The notes under the pieces: model-generated
What the model saw: the letters and a program-made list of their open reading frames with translations, nothing else
Databases searched by the model: none
What the model was told of the DNA's origin: nothing
Translations under genes and position numbers: made by a program
Origin: JAAYDS01 sp039680625
GTDB taxonomy: Bacteria; Chloroflexota; Anaerolineae; UBA1429
Length of the DNA: 31,120 nt
Assembly (NCBI GenBank): GCA_039680625.1
Contig: JBDKSN010000171.1
Span: 1 to 31,120 of the forward strand
Direction: 5' to 3'
In this document: piece by piece, positions 15,315-23,200 of the stretch
Layout: every line of letters starts with the position of its first letter
Numbering within the stretch: the first letter of the stretch is position 1

Positions 15315-16988
15315 TCAGCTCGCGCTCTGCGCAGCTCTGAGCGCCTTGAGCCGCTTCATGACGTCGTTCTCGCCGCGCCCGAAATAATCATGCAGGCGCA
15401 CGTACTCGGCATAGAGCTGATCGTATACCGCCTGGTGCTCGGGGATGGGGCGGTAGACCACATCCTTCAGATGAGCCATGTGCTCGGCCGCCTGGGCGAT
15501 GTGGTCATAGCCACCGGCAGCCGCACCTGCCGCCACCGCGCCGTGCATGGCCGAGCCTAACGCGCCCGCCTGGGCCGTGCCCACGATCTTGAACTCGCGG
15601 CCCGTGACATCCGCATAGATCTGCATGAGCATCCGGTTACGCTCGGGCAGGCCACCGGCGGCCACAATGTCATTGATCGCTACACCGTTGTCCTCAAAGG
15701 CCTCGATGATCACGCGCGTACCATAGGCCGTGGCCTCGATCAGGGCGCGATAGATCTCTTCGGCGCGAGTGGCGAGGGTGGCGCCCAACAACAGGCCGGT
15801 CAGATCTACGTCGACAAGCACCGAACGGTTGCCATTCCACCAATCCAGCGCCAGCAGGCCCGACTGACCGGGCTTCAAAGGCGACGCCTTTTCTTCGAGG
15901 AGACGGTGCAGATTGATGCCCCGCGCCTCAGCCTCGTGCTCATAGGCGGCGGGCACGCAGTTCTCGACGAACCAGGCGAAATGATCGCCCACGCAAGACT
16001 GGCCCGCCTCAAAGCCCGCCAGGTTGGGCAAGATGCCGTCCTCGACTACGCCGCACATGCCCGGCACAATCTTGGGCTCCTCATCCACCACCATGTGGCA
16101 GGTCGAGGTGCCCATGATCATCACCATGCGGCCAGGACCAGTGACGGTGGCCGCTGGCACCGAGACATGAGCATCTACGTTTGCCACGGCGACCGCGGTC
16201 CCTGGTAGGAGGCCGGTCGCCGCGGCCATGGCCTCGGTCAGACCGCCAGCCCTGGTGCCGAGGGGCAGGATGTGGGTGCTCATCTTTTCGGCGACGATGT
16301 TGCGCATGCGCGGATGCAGCGCCGCGAAAAAGTCGGGGCTGGGGAAGCCGTCTCGCTTGCTCCAGATCGCTTTGTACCCGGCAGTGCAAGCGTTACGCGT
16401 CTCGACGCCCGTGAGCTGCCACACGATCCAATCGGCAGCCTCGATCAGGCGGTCGGCGGCCTCATAGATCTCGGGCGCCTCATGGAGGATCTGCAGGCTC
16501 TTCGGGAAGAACCACTCGGACGAGATCTTGCCGCCATAGCGCGGCAGCCAAGGTTCGCCGCGTTCCCGGGCCGTCTGGTTGATGAGGTTGGCCTCGGGCT
16601 GGGCAGCATGGTGCTTCCACAGCTTGACCCAGGCGTGCGGGCTGTCGTGGTAGGCCGGTAGGGAGCAGAGGGGCGTGCCATCGGCCTTGGTCGGCAGCAT
16701 AGTGCAGGCCGTGAAATCGATGCCGATGCCGATGATGTCGCGCGGATCGACGCCGCTCTCGGCAACGACCTGGCGCGCAGACTCTTGGAAGCACTGCACA
16801 TAATCAGCTGGATTCTGCAGTGCCCAATCCGGCTCTAGTCGGATCGAGGTGCCGGGCAGCACCTCGTCGATCACGCCATCTGGGTATTCACTCACTGCCT
16901 GAGCGATCTCTGCGCCGTCAGCAAGAGCGAACAGCACGGCGCGCGCTGACTCGGTGCCGAAATCCACCCCCAGTGCATACTTGACCAT
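15315..16988 (-). CDS. araB: Ribulokinase
   Basis: Phosphorylates L-ribulose to L-ribulose-5-phosphate in arabinose breakdown. The 557-residue FGGY-family kinase has the N-terminal phosphate motif GVDFGTESARAVLF, GIGIDFTACTMLPT, the substrate-site stretch WFFPKSLQIL, GTSTCHMV, the LALDWWNGNRS segment typical of AraB, and the C-terminal adenosine motif AAGGLPERNRMLMQI. Length and motifs match AraB rather than xylulokinase. An AAGGAGCG site precedes the ATG. The epimerase gene ends 21 bases upstream, so the two form an operon. No araA or araD is in the window. Confidence 0.95.
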   Translation of the reverse strand: MVKYALGVDFGTESARAVLFALADGAEIAQAVSEYPDGVIDEVLPGTSIRLEPDWALQNPADYVQCFQESARQVVAESGVDPRDIIGIGIDFTACTMLPTKADGTPLCSLPAYHDSPHAWVKLWKHHAAQPEANLINQTARERGEPWLPRYGGKISSEWFFPKSLQILHEAPEIYEAADRLIEAADWIVWQLTGVETRNACTAGYKAIWSKRDGFPSPDFFAALHPRMRNIVAEKMSTHILPLGTRAGGLTEAMAAATGLLPGTAVAVANVDAHVSVPAATVTGPGRMVMIMGTSTCHMVVDEEPKIVPGMCGVVEDGILPNLAGFEAGQSCVGDHFAWFVENCVPAAYEHEAEARGINLHRLLEEKASPLKPGQSGLLALDWWNGNRSVLVDVDLTGLLLGATLATRAEEIYRALIEATAYGTRVIIEAFEDNGVAINDIVAAGGLPERNRMLMQIYADVTGREFKIVGTAQAGALGSAMHGAVAAGAAAGGYDHIAQAAEHMAHLKDVVYRPIPEHQAVYDQLYAEYVRLHDYFGRGENDVMKRLKALRAAQSAS

Positions 16989-17009
16989 CGAGCGCTCCTT
17001 CTTGCGTGT

Positions 17010-17930
17010 CTAGGCCTGCCGAAAGTACTCGACAGTGCGGTTTAGGCCATCTTGCAGAGAGATGGTGGGTTGCCAGCCGAGCTCCTCGCGGGCAACGTGA
17101 TTCGTGATATAGATGCGGAATACCTCGCCCAGCTTGGCTGGAGCGTACTTTTTCTCGCCGGTGTAACCAGTGCTCTGCTTGAGCATGTCGAACAGCGTGT
17201 TGATCGAAGTGCCTACGCCCGAACCCAGGTTGGCAACGATGGCGCTACCCTGCGTCAAGGCGAGCACATTGGCCTGGGCGATGTCGCCGACATATACAAA
17301 GTCGCGCTCTTGTTCGCCGGAGCCATAGATGACCGCCTCTTTGCCAGCGAGCATCTGGGCCACCCAGATGGCGACCACGCCCGCTTCTCCGTTCGGATCC
17401 TGCCGTGGCCCGTACACGTTGGGGAAGCGTAGCACAACGTAATCGAGCCCATAGTGCACCCGGTAGAGGTAGAGATAGTGCTCGACGGTGTGTTTGCTGG
17501 CGCCATAGGGGTCGAGTGGGTTGATCGGGTGCTGCTCGTCGGCCGGCAAATACAATGGCTCGCCATAGCAGGCGCCGCCGGTCGAAGCGTAGACAACCTT
17601 GCGCGTACCATAGCGCCGGGCCATCTGCAGCAGATTGAGCGAGCCGATGATGTTCACCTCAGCATAGAGCACGGGCTTTTCCATCGATTCGCGCACGTTA
17701 GCCTTGGCGGCCAGATGGCAGATGGCCTCGGGCTGCTCGCGCGCAAATACCTGCTCTAGCTTGTTGGCATCGCGCAGGTCGGCCTGGTAGAAACGAGCCG
17801 CGGAGTTCAGATTGGTCATCTTCCCGGTAGAAAGGTCATCCACCACGCAGACATCGTGTCCGGCCTCGATGCAAGCATCGACGACGTGCGACCCGATGAA
17901 CCCTGCACCACCAGTGACGAGGACTTGCAT
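17010..17930 (-). CDS. galE: NAD-dependent sugar-nucleotide epimerase, UDP-glucose 4-epimerase-like
   Basis: A 306-residue extended short-chain dehydrogenase. The NAD-binding GGAGFIG is at residues 7-13, DDLSTG at 31-36, the catalytic Ser/Thr in YASTGGACYG (116-117), and Tyr142/Lys146 in YGASK. The YASTGGACYGEP stretch is typical of GalE-like enzymes of archaea and Chloroflexota. Exact substrate (UDP-Glc/Gal versus a pentose nucleotide) cannot be read from sequence; pairing with araB leaves a UDP-arabinose role open. I start at ATG 17930 with GGAGGT eight bases upstream; an in-frame start at 17972 would lie inside the promoter. galT at 25524 could be a pathway partner. Confidence 0.85.
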   Translation of the reverse strand: MQVLVTGGAGFIGSHVVDACIEAGHDVCVVDDLSTGKMTNLNSAARFYQADLRDANKLEQVFAREQPEAICHLAAKANVRESMEKPVLYAEVNIIGSLNLLQMARRYGTRKVVYASTGGACYGEPLYLPADEQHPINPLDPYGASKHTVEHYLYLYRVHYGLDYVVLRFPNVYGPRQDPNGEAGVVAIWVAQMLAGKEAVIYGSGEQERDFVYVGDIAQANVLALTQGSAIVANLGSGVGTSINTLFDMLKQSTGYTGEKKYAPAKLGEVFRIYITNHVAREELGWQPTISLQDGLNRTVEYFRQA

Positions 17931-17972
17931 ACAGGCAACCTCCGCATAGACGAGACGGGCATTTGCGTGCAC

Positions 17973-18001
17973 ATTATAGGGCGAAACGAAAGTGTGACCA
18001 A
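17973..18001 (-). promoter_or_regulatory. Sigma70-like promoter for the galE-araB operon
   Basis: On the minus strand TTGGTC (18001-17996), a 17-base spacer and a perfect TATAAT (17978-17973). The predicted +1 near 17967 leaves a ~37-base leader with GGAGGT. The rest of the 303-base divergent gap (18002-18216) shows no gene or recognisable riboswitch. Confidence 0.6.
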
Positions 18002-18216
18002 TGGCTCGGCTGACCAGTCGGGGAATCGGTCATCAGACCAGCGCTCCTTTGTCGGCAGGCAGGCGCGTCATGCCTGTTGTGGGACTAGATGGAAACGCGT
18101 ACCTAACGACCCATTAACCCTTTCTGACGATGGAGGGTGTAAGCTTGGGTGTAGGTAGCACGCCGCTCCATAGTCGACGATCGCCGCCTTGCGCAGTCTC
18201 GGCGGCTGGGCTGTGC

Positions 18217-18222
18217 TACAAT
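18217..18222 (+). promoter_or_regulatory. Extended -10 box just upstream of the lipoprotein gene
   Basis: TACAAT preceded by TGC; no -35 box at 16-18 bases. The predicted +1 near 18229 lies 5 bases before the ATG at 18234, too close for a ribosome site. Confidence 0.4.
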
Positions 18223-18233
18223 GGATCACGAGT

Positions 18234-19220
18234 ATGCTGGTGAAGCGTCGCAATCTCAAGGGGTTGGCGTGTACAGCTGCGCTGCTGGTAGGTCTTCTCC
18301 TGAGCGGTTGTCGCGGAGCGGTGCTCTATAGTACTCAGCCCGTCGTGTTGGTCGAACAGGGTGACCACGGCCTGGTACAGTTGGCCGATGACGACCCACG
18401 GTACCTGGCCCTGCAAGACTACTTGGCTGGCGATGCGGCCCTCACCCGGCTGATCGACCTGTATGCGCACACCACGGCGGCTTTTCTGGCCTCGGGCTTG
18501 CATTCGGGAGCGAGCAGAGCACTCTGTAATCCTGTGGTGCTTGCCCTGGGGACGCGCCCAGGGGTGCTGCGCGATGCCGATGTTGCTGGGCTGTATGGCC
18601 AGGTACGGGTGCCTCTCGCGCTGGGGGTAGCCGTCGACGACCCGGCCGAGCTTGGCAGCGTCGCGCCCCAATTGGCGCGCACGCTGGGTGAGGCGCTGCT
18701 GGTGCTCGCCGGGCAAGAGAGCCCAGCTCTCTCGTGCACCACGCTCCCTTGCGATGCGGGGCCTGCTGAGTCGAGTGTCGTGTTGGCGCAGGGGCTGGGC
18801 GCTGCGCTGGAGGCGCAATACGTGCAATGGACCTCGCCCAGCGCCAGGCATGGCGACGCAGTGCAGCGGGCGGCTTGGTTGGCAAGGAACGACTACCGGC
18901 GACAGTTTGACTCAGAGGGGCCGGCCAACACCCTGTTGTCGCCTGCGGAGGCCAGCCTATGCCCGGGAGTGGTGGGTACGCTCTTTGAGCGGCTCATCGT
19001 CTCGGCGGAGAGGGGCTATCCTCAGCGCTATATGCTCTGGTTCGCTAACTATGCGCCAGAAGACGAGGCGCTGGCCAAGATCGTGTTGGCCGTCACCAGG
19101 CTGCAAGGGGAGCCTTCGGCATATGCGTTTGCGCGGACCTATGCAGCGACCTTTCCGCAAGAGCGTGAGTCTTTGGGTGCGCTGATGACTGCGCTGCAAC
19201 TGAACGAGGGGTCGCGATAG
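18234..19220 (+). CDS. Lipoprotein of unknown function
   Basis: A 328-residue protein with a basic N-terminus (KRRNLK), a hydrophobic stretch and the lipobox LLSGC (Cys26 lipidated). The rest is alanine/leucine-rich and mostly helical, with four further cysteines (in RALCNP, LSCTTLPCD and SLCPG), which could form disulfides outside the membrane. I find no known domain. An upstream in-frame start at 18189 would add 15 residues before the signal peptide and is less likely. The hydrogenase small subunit begins 31 bases later, so they may be co-transcribed, but nothing in the sequence links this protein to hydrogenase function. Confidence 0.72.
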   Translation: MLVKRRNLKGLACTAALLVGLLLSGCRGAVLYSTQPVVLVEQGDHGLVQLADDDPRYLALQDYLAGDAALTRLIDLYAHTTAAFLASGLHSGASRALCNPVVLALGTRPGVLRDADVAGLYGQVRVPLALGVAVDDPAELGSVAPQLARTLGEALLVLAGQESPALSCTTLPCDAGPAESSVVLAQGLGAALEAQYVQWTSPSARHGDAVQRAAWLARNDYRRQFDSEGPANTLLSPAEASLCPGVVGTLFERLIVSAERGYPQRYMLWFANYAPEDEALAKIVLAVTRLQGEPSAYAFARTYAATFPQERESLGALMTALQLNEGSR

Positions 19221-19251
19221 TGGGCGGCGTTCAGGATCATCGGGAGGGCCG

Positions 19252-20091
19252 ATGCCATTGAGCTATGCGGTGCTCCAGCTATCGGGCTGCTCGGGGTGCG
19301 AGGTGTCGCTCCTCAACGCTGACGTCTGGACGAAAGAGCAGACTCTGGCCTATATGCCCCTGGTGCTGTCGATCGAAGACCTGCCGCCGGTGGACCTGTT
19401 GTTGGTCAGTGGGGCGGTCAATAGTGAAGACGACTATGACCGGCTGCAACAGGCGGTCCATCGCGCTTGCCGTGTGGTGGCGGTGGGCACCTGCGCGATC
19501 TCGGGTGGGGTAGCCAACTTGGGCACACGTGAGAGCGCGCAAGAAGTGTTCCTCGTAGATCCGGCCCGGCGCCACCTGCCGCGTTTGCTGCCCAAGTTAC
19601 GGCCGGTAGACGCCATCGTGCCGGTGGATCTGTATCTCCCTGGGTGCCCACCGACGCCGCGGTTGTTTGAGGCTCTGCTTGGCCAGGCTCCGTCGTTCCT
19701 GCCCGCCAAGACGGTGTGCCAGGATTGCGGCCGTGTGAAGACGCGCACTCGACCCGACCGACTGGCGAGCACGGCTGGAGGCGCCATCGACCCCGAGGTG
19801 TGTTTGATCAATCAAGGTTATCTCTGCATCGGCTCGTCGACACGTGGTGGCTGTGGAGCGCCTTGCACTCGCGCCGGGAACGCCTGCGTCGGCTGCCGCG
19901 GGCCATCGAATGGCTTTATCGCGCGCTCGGCCAACGAGTGGTTCACGGCGATCAAGCGGGTCTTTCAGAACATGACCGCTATCCCCGACCCCGAGATCGA
20001 TGCAGCACTGCGCTCGCCGGCGTTGTCGCTGTTCGTCTTTCAATTCGCGGATTACACGGGCATGTCGCGCGACCCAGGCAAGGTGCTCTGA
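19252..20091 (+). CDS. NiFe hydrogenase small subunit, FrhG/MvhG-like (group 3 type)
   Basis: Electron-transfer subunit of a cytoplasmic NiFe hydrogenase, 279 residues. The proximal cluster ligands are Cys13 and Cys16 (SGCSGCE), the Cys in VGTCAISGG and the Cys in LPGCPPTP. The C-terminal part carries further cysteines (CQDCGRVKT, then CLINQGYLCIG, GGCGAPC and ACVGCRGP), the layout for two more iron-sulfur clusters in F420-reducing and heterodisulfide-linked hydrogenases. There is no Tat signal, consistent with a cytoplasmic location. GGGAGGG precedes the ATG. The stop overlaps the large-subunit ATG (TGATG), so they are coupled. No F420-binding, diaphorase or MvhD subunit follows, so the electron acceptor is unknown. 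Confidence 0.92.
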   Translation: MPLSYAVLQLSGCSGCEVSLLNADVWTKEQTLAYMPLVLSIEDLPPVDLLLVSGAVNSEDDYDRLQQAVHRACRVVAVGTCAISGGVANLGTRESAQEVFLVDPARRHLPRLLPKLRPVDAIVPVDLYLPGCPPTPRLFEALLGQAPSFLPAKTVCQDCGRVKTRTRPDRLASTAGGAIDPEVCLINQGYLCIGSSTRGGCGAPCTRAGNACVGCRGPSNGFIARSANEWFTAIKRVFQNMTAIPDPEIDAALRSPALSLFVFQFADYTGMSRDPGKVL

Positions 20092-21392
20092 TGGCCACCC
20101 TAACCATCCCTCTCAGCCGCATCGAAGGCCATGCGCGCGTGGTGATTGCCATCTCGAACGGGCAAGCCGTGTCGGCGCATTTTCAAGCCACAGAGTTGCG
20201 CGGTTTTGATCGATTCGTGCAAGGGGCGCCCGCCGAACAGGTGCCTAGCATTGCCTCGCGCATCTGCGGCGTCTGCTCGACCGCGCACCATCTGGCGGCC
20301 ACCAAGGCGATCGAGAACATCTATGGCGTGGCGGTGCCGACCAAAGCGGTGCGCATCCGCGAACTGATGATGCTCGGCCAGGTGATTCAAAACCAAGCAA
20401 CCTCGCTCTTTATGTTCACCATGCCCGATCTGCCCGGGCAGACTGGCGTGCCGAGCCTGTTTCACCTCGACGAGGTGCATAGCAAGATCGCACCGCGAGC
20501 ATTGGCCGTGCGGCGCGTGGGTACAGCGCTCATCACTCTGGCTGGCGGGCAGTGCATCCATCCCGTGCGTGCGGTGATCGGCGGTGTTCTGGGGGGCATT
20601 ACGCACGCGGCAGCCGAGGAGATGCGCGCTCAACTGGCTCAAGCGCTGACGCGTGCCCAGTTTCTGCTCGATGCCTATTGGGCGCTCTTTGAGGGCCTGG
20701 AAGATCGCATCGGCACATTGGGCGATGACAGTCCGACGTACTATATGGCGGCCATCGAGCATGGCCATGCATTCTATGGTGAGCAGCTACGGCTGATGGC
20801 GCCCGATGGCACCGCGGTCGAACCCTTCGCCGCGTGTGACTATGCCCAGTACCTGACCGATGTGCCCATCGAGGGCAGCTATTCGGATGGCACCCTCTAT
20901 CGCGGCGAACTGTTGCGCGCGAACTCGTTGGCGCGGATCAACCTCGACCCGCATCCATCGACACCACTGGCGCTCGCCTATACCGACCGCTTCTGGGCCG
21001 AGTGGGGTTACCCTGCTCATGCGATCCTGCTATTCGACCTGGCGCGCGGCATCGAGCTGGTGTATGCGCTCGAACGGGCGCGCGAGCTGCTGGATGAGGA
21101 CCTCGAAACCGGCGAGTTGCGGGCTGCGTATACCCCCGGGGATGGCGGCGGCTGCGGCCTGGTCGAGGCGCCTCGCGGGCCGCTGATCCATCACTATCGA
21201 GTAGAGCGCGGCCTCATTCAAGAAGCTCGATTTGTGATCCCCACGCAACACAACATCCTGGCCATCGAGCGAGCGTTGCTGGTGGCCGCACGACGTTACA
21301 TCTCGCCCAAGGGCATCGATCTCGAGCTAGAGCGTGCGGTGGGTCGGGTTGTGCGCGCTTTTGATCCCTGCATCGCCTGTGCCACCCATTAG
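20091..21392 (+). CDS. NiFe hydrogenase large (catalytic) subunit, no C-terminal extension
   Basis: Carries the NiFe active site; 433 residues. The N-terminal RIEGH supplies the conserved Glu12, the L1 motif RICGVCSTAH has Cys59, Cys62 and His66, and the L2 motif DPCIACATH has Cys427 and Cys430. The protein stops at the His of L2 (His433). Most hydrogenase large subunits are made with a tail after this His that an endopeptidase removes; here none exists, so that maturation step should not be needed. The frame is open 125 codons further upstream inside the small-subunit gene, but ATG 20091, overlapping the stop of that gene, matches the family N-terminus. Group-3 membership is inferred from the small subunit. 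Confidence 0.93.
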   Translation: MATLTIPLSRIEGHARVVIAISNGQAVSAHFQATELRGFDRFVQGAPAEQVPSIASRICGVCSTAHHLAATKAIENIYGVAVPTKAVRIRELMMLGQVIQNQATSLFMFTMPDLPGQTGVPSLFHLDEVHSKIAPRALAVRRVGTALITLAGGQCIHPVRAVIGGVLGGITHAAAEEMRAQLAQALTRAQFLLDAYWALFEGLEDRIGTLGDDSPTYYMAAIEHGHAFYGEQLRLMAPDGTAVEPFAACDYAQYLTDVPIEGSYSDGTLYRGELLRANSLARINLDPHPSTPLALAYTDRFWAEWGYPAHAILLFDLARGIELVYALERARELLDEDLETGELRAAYTPGDGGGCGLVEAPRGPLIHHYRVERGLIQEARFVIPTQHNILAIERALLVAARRYISPKGIDLELERAVGRVVRAFDPCIACATH

Positions 21393-21443
21393 GATGCACA
21401 GCTCGGCCCAACGCAACGCGGATAGACTGGTGGTTGAGCAATC

Positions 21444-23195
21444 ATGACACAATGGAATCATCCTGGAGACTCTTCTTCCCGCGCCCGCGAGGACTTTAGC
21501 CGGGCGCAGCGCGGAGCCCGACTCAGGCGCCTGTGGGCTAACCTGACTGGCCAGCACATCGGGCTTGTGCCCTATGAAGAGGTCAAGCGTAGCCTGCGCT
21601 TTACGAGCCAACGCTATCGCGGGCTGCAGGCGGTGCCGGTAGACAAGATCATCGGTAGCCTGGGCCGCAGCCAAGATTTCGATCGCGCCTTTGTGCCCAC
21701 GCAGACGCATTCGCGCAGCAAGTGGCTCAGTGTCGATTCGGCCATGCTGTCGGGAGTGCCCTTGCCAGCGGTGTCGCTCTACAAGGTGGGCGACGCTTAC
21801 TTTGTCGTCGACGGGCACCATCGTGTCTCGGTCAGCCGACAAAAGGGCAGCAAGTATATCGATGCCGAAGTGATCGAAGTAGAGAGCCGCGTGCCGGTGA
21901 CGGCCGACCTCACCCTCGATGATCTCGACCTGCTAGGTGCCTATCGCGAGTTCCTCGAAGAGACTGGCCTCGACCGACTGCGCCCGGATCAGGACGTACG
22001 CCTGACCATGCCGGGCGACTATACGCGGCTGATCGAACACATCCGCACACACAAGTATTTCTATGAGAAGGAGCTGGGCCACGAGGTCACCTGGGAAGAA
22101 GCGGTGGCTCATTGGTATGATGAGGTCTATATGCCCGTGATCGAGGCCTTGCGCCAAGAGAATATCCTCCGCGACTTTCCGGGGCACACCGAGGCGGACC
22201 TCTATCTCTGGATCATCGAGCACGCGTACTATATGCGCCAAGAGACCGGGCAGTCCATCAGCGCGTGGGAAGTGGCTCGGGACTATGCGCGGCGCTTTGG
22301 GCGGGCGCAGGGCAGCCTTTGGCGCAGGCTGCGGCGACGTATCGTCGATCTGTTGGTGCCTTCGAGGCTAGAGCCTGGTCCGCCCGCGGGCACCTGGCGC
22401 GCCGAGCGTTTGCAGGAGACCGCGCCCGCGGTCCTCTTCCGCGACATTCTGGTGACGCTCACGGGCGCCGAGACGGGCTGGCTGGCCCTGAGTCAGGCCG
22501 CCGAGATCGCCCGCCTCGAGGGCAGCGTGTTGCGTGGCCTGCACGTGATCACCGAAGACACTCCCGAGGCGCGCGAGCGTGGGCAGCGTATCATCGACGA
22601 GTTCACTTTTCGCTGTCAGGGGCTGAACGTGCCCAGCAGCGCCAAGCTCGTGGTGGGCGATGTGGCTGAAGAGATCATCGATCGGGCGCGGTGGGCTGAC
22701 CTCGTGGTCATCAATCAGCGACGTGAGCAAGGCCGCGTTGCCGAGCGCCCCTTGGGCACCATCTTTCAGGCAGTCGCCATTCGTGCCGCACGGCCTATAT
22801 TGGCCGTGCCTGGCATCAAGAGCAATTGCCTCCGTCGGGTGATGCTGGCCTATGATGGCAGCCCCGAGGCTCACGAAGGGTTGCATGTGCTCTGTCATAT
22901 GCTGACCAAATGGGGGGTGTCGGGGGTAGTGTTGACGGTGGGGACTGCGGCTGTAGCGCAAGACGCCCTCGAGGAGGCTGTCGAGTTTGTGAAAAACAGC
23001 TGCGGACAGGAGGTCACCGCGCGGTTCGAGACAGGTCCGGTGCCCGAGACGATCCTCCGGGTGGTCGAAGAAGAGAACGTGGATCTGCTCATCATGGGCA
23101 GCTACCGCCATCCCCCCCTGCTCAAAGCCGTGCTGGGCAGTATGGTCGATCGCGTGTTGCGCGAGGCCGACTTCCCGGTGCTGATCAGTCGCTGA
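21444..23195 (+). CDS. ParB-like domain fused to two universal stress protein (UspA) domains
   Basis: A 583-residue fusion. The N-terminal ~290 residues contain a ParB/sulfiredoxin-like core: VPVDKIIGS, then YFVVDGHHRVSVSRQKG (Asp123-Arg127), the pattern of the phosphate-binding box of ParB-like proteins, followed by a helical, acidic region. Two UspA domains follow, about residues 330-450 and 455-583; the second has VMLAYDGSPEA and MGSYRHPPLLKAVLGSMVDRVL, close to the ATP-binding GxxG...GS motif of Usp proteins. The first Usp lacks a clear ATP motif. It follows the hydrogenase by 51 bases and is followed by the M23-like gene after 5. The role is not known; a nucleotide-sensing regulator is possible. 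Confidence 0.82.
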   Translation: MTQWNHPGDSSSRAREDFSRAQRGARLRRLWANLTGQHIGLVPYEEVKRSLRFTSQRYRGLQAVPVDKIIGSLGRSQDFDRAFVPTQTHSRSKWLSVDSAMLSGVPLPAVSLYKVGDAYFVVDGHHRVSVSRQKGSKYIDAEVIEVESRVPVTADLTLDDLDLLGAYREFLEETGLDRLRPDQDVRLTMPGDYTRLIEHIRTHKYFYEKELGHEVTWEEAVAHWYDEVYMPVIEALRQENILRDFPGHTEADLYLWIIEHAYYMRQETGQSISAWEVARDYARRFGRAQGSLWRRLRRRIVDLLVPSRLEPGPPAGTWRAERLQETAPAVLFRDILVTLTGAETGWLALSQAAEIARLEGSVLRGLHVITEDTPEARERGQRIIDEFTFRCQGLNVPSSAKLVVGDVAEEIIDRARWADLVVINQRREQGRVAERPLGTIFQAVAIRAARPILAVPGIKSNCLRRVMLAYDGSPEAHEGLHVLCHMLTKWGVSGVVLTVGTAAVAQDALEEAVEFVKNSCGQEVTARFETGPVPETILRVVEEENVDLLIMGSYRHPPLLKAVLGSMVDRVLREADFPVLISR

Positions 23196-23200
23196 GGGCC

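Noticed and set aside
17931..18233. Riboswitch or small RNA in the galE/lipoprotein divergent gap
   Set aside because: I found only the two promoters; no conserved riboswitch core or strong paired structure was evident by eye.
19716..20090. 125-residue N-terminal extension of the hydrogenase large subunit
   Set aside because: It is an out-of-frame reading of the small-subunit gene; the family N-terminus begins at ATG 20091.
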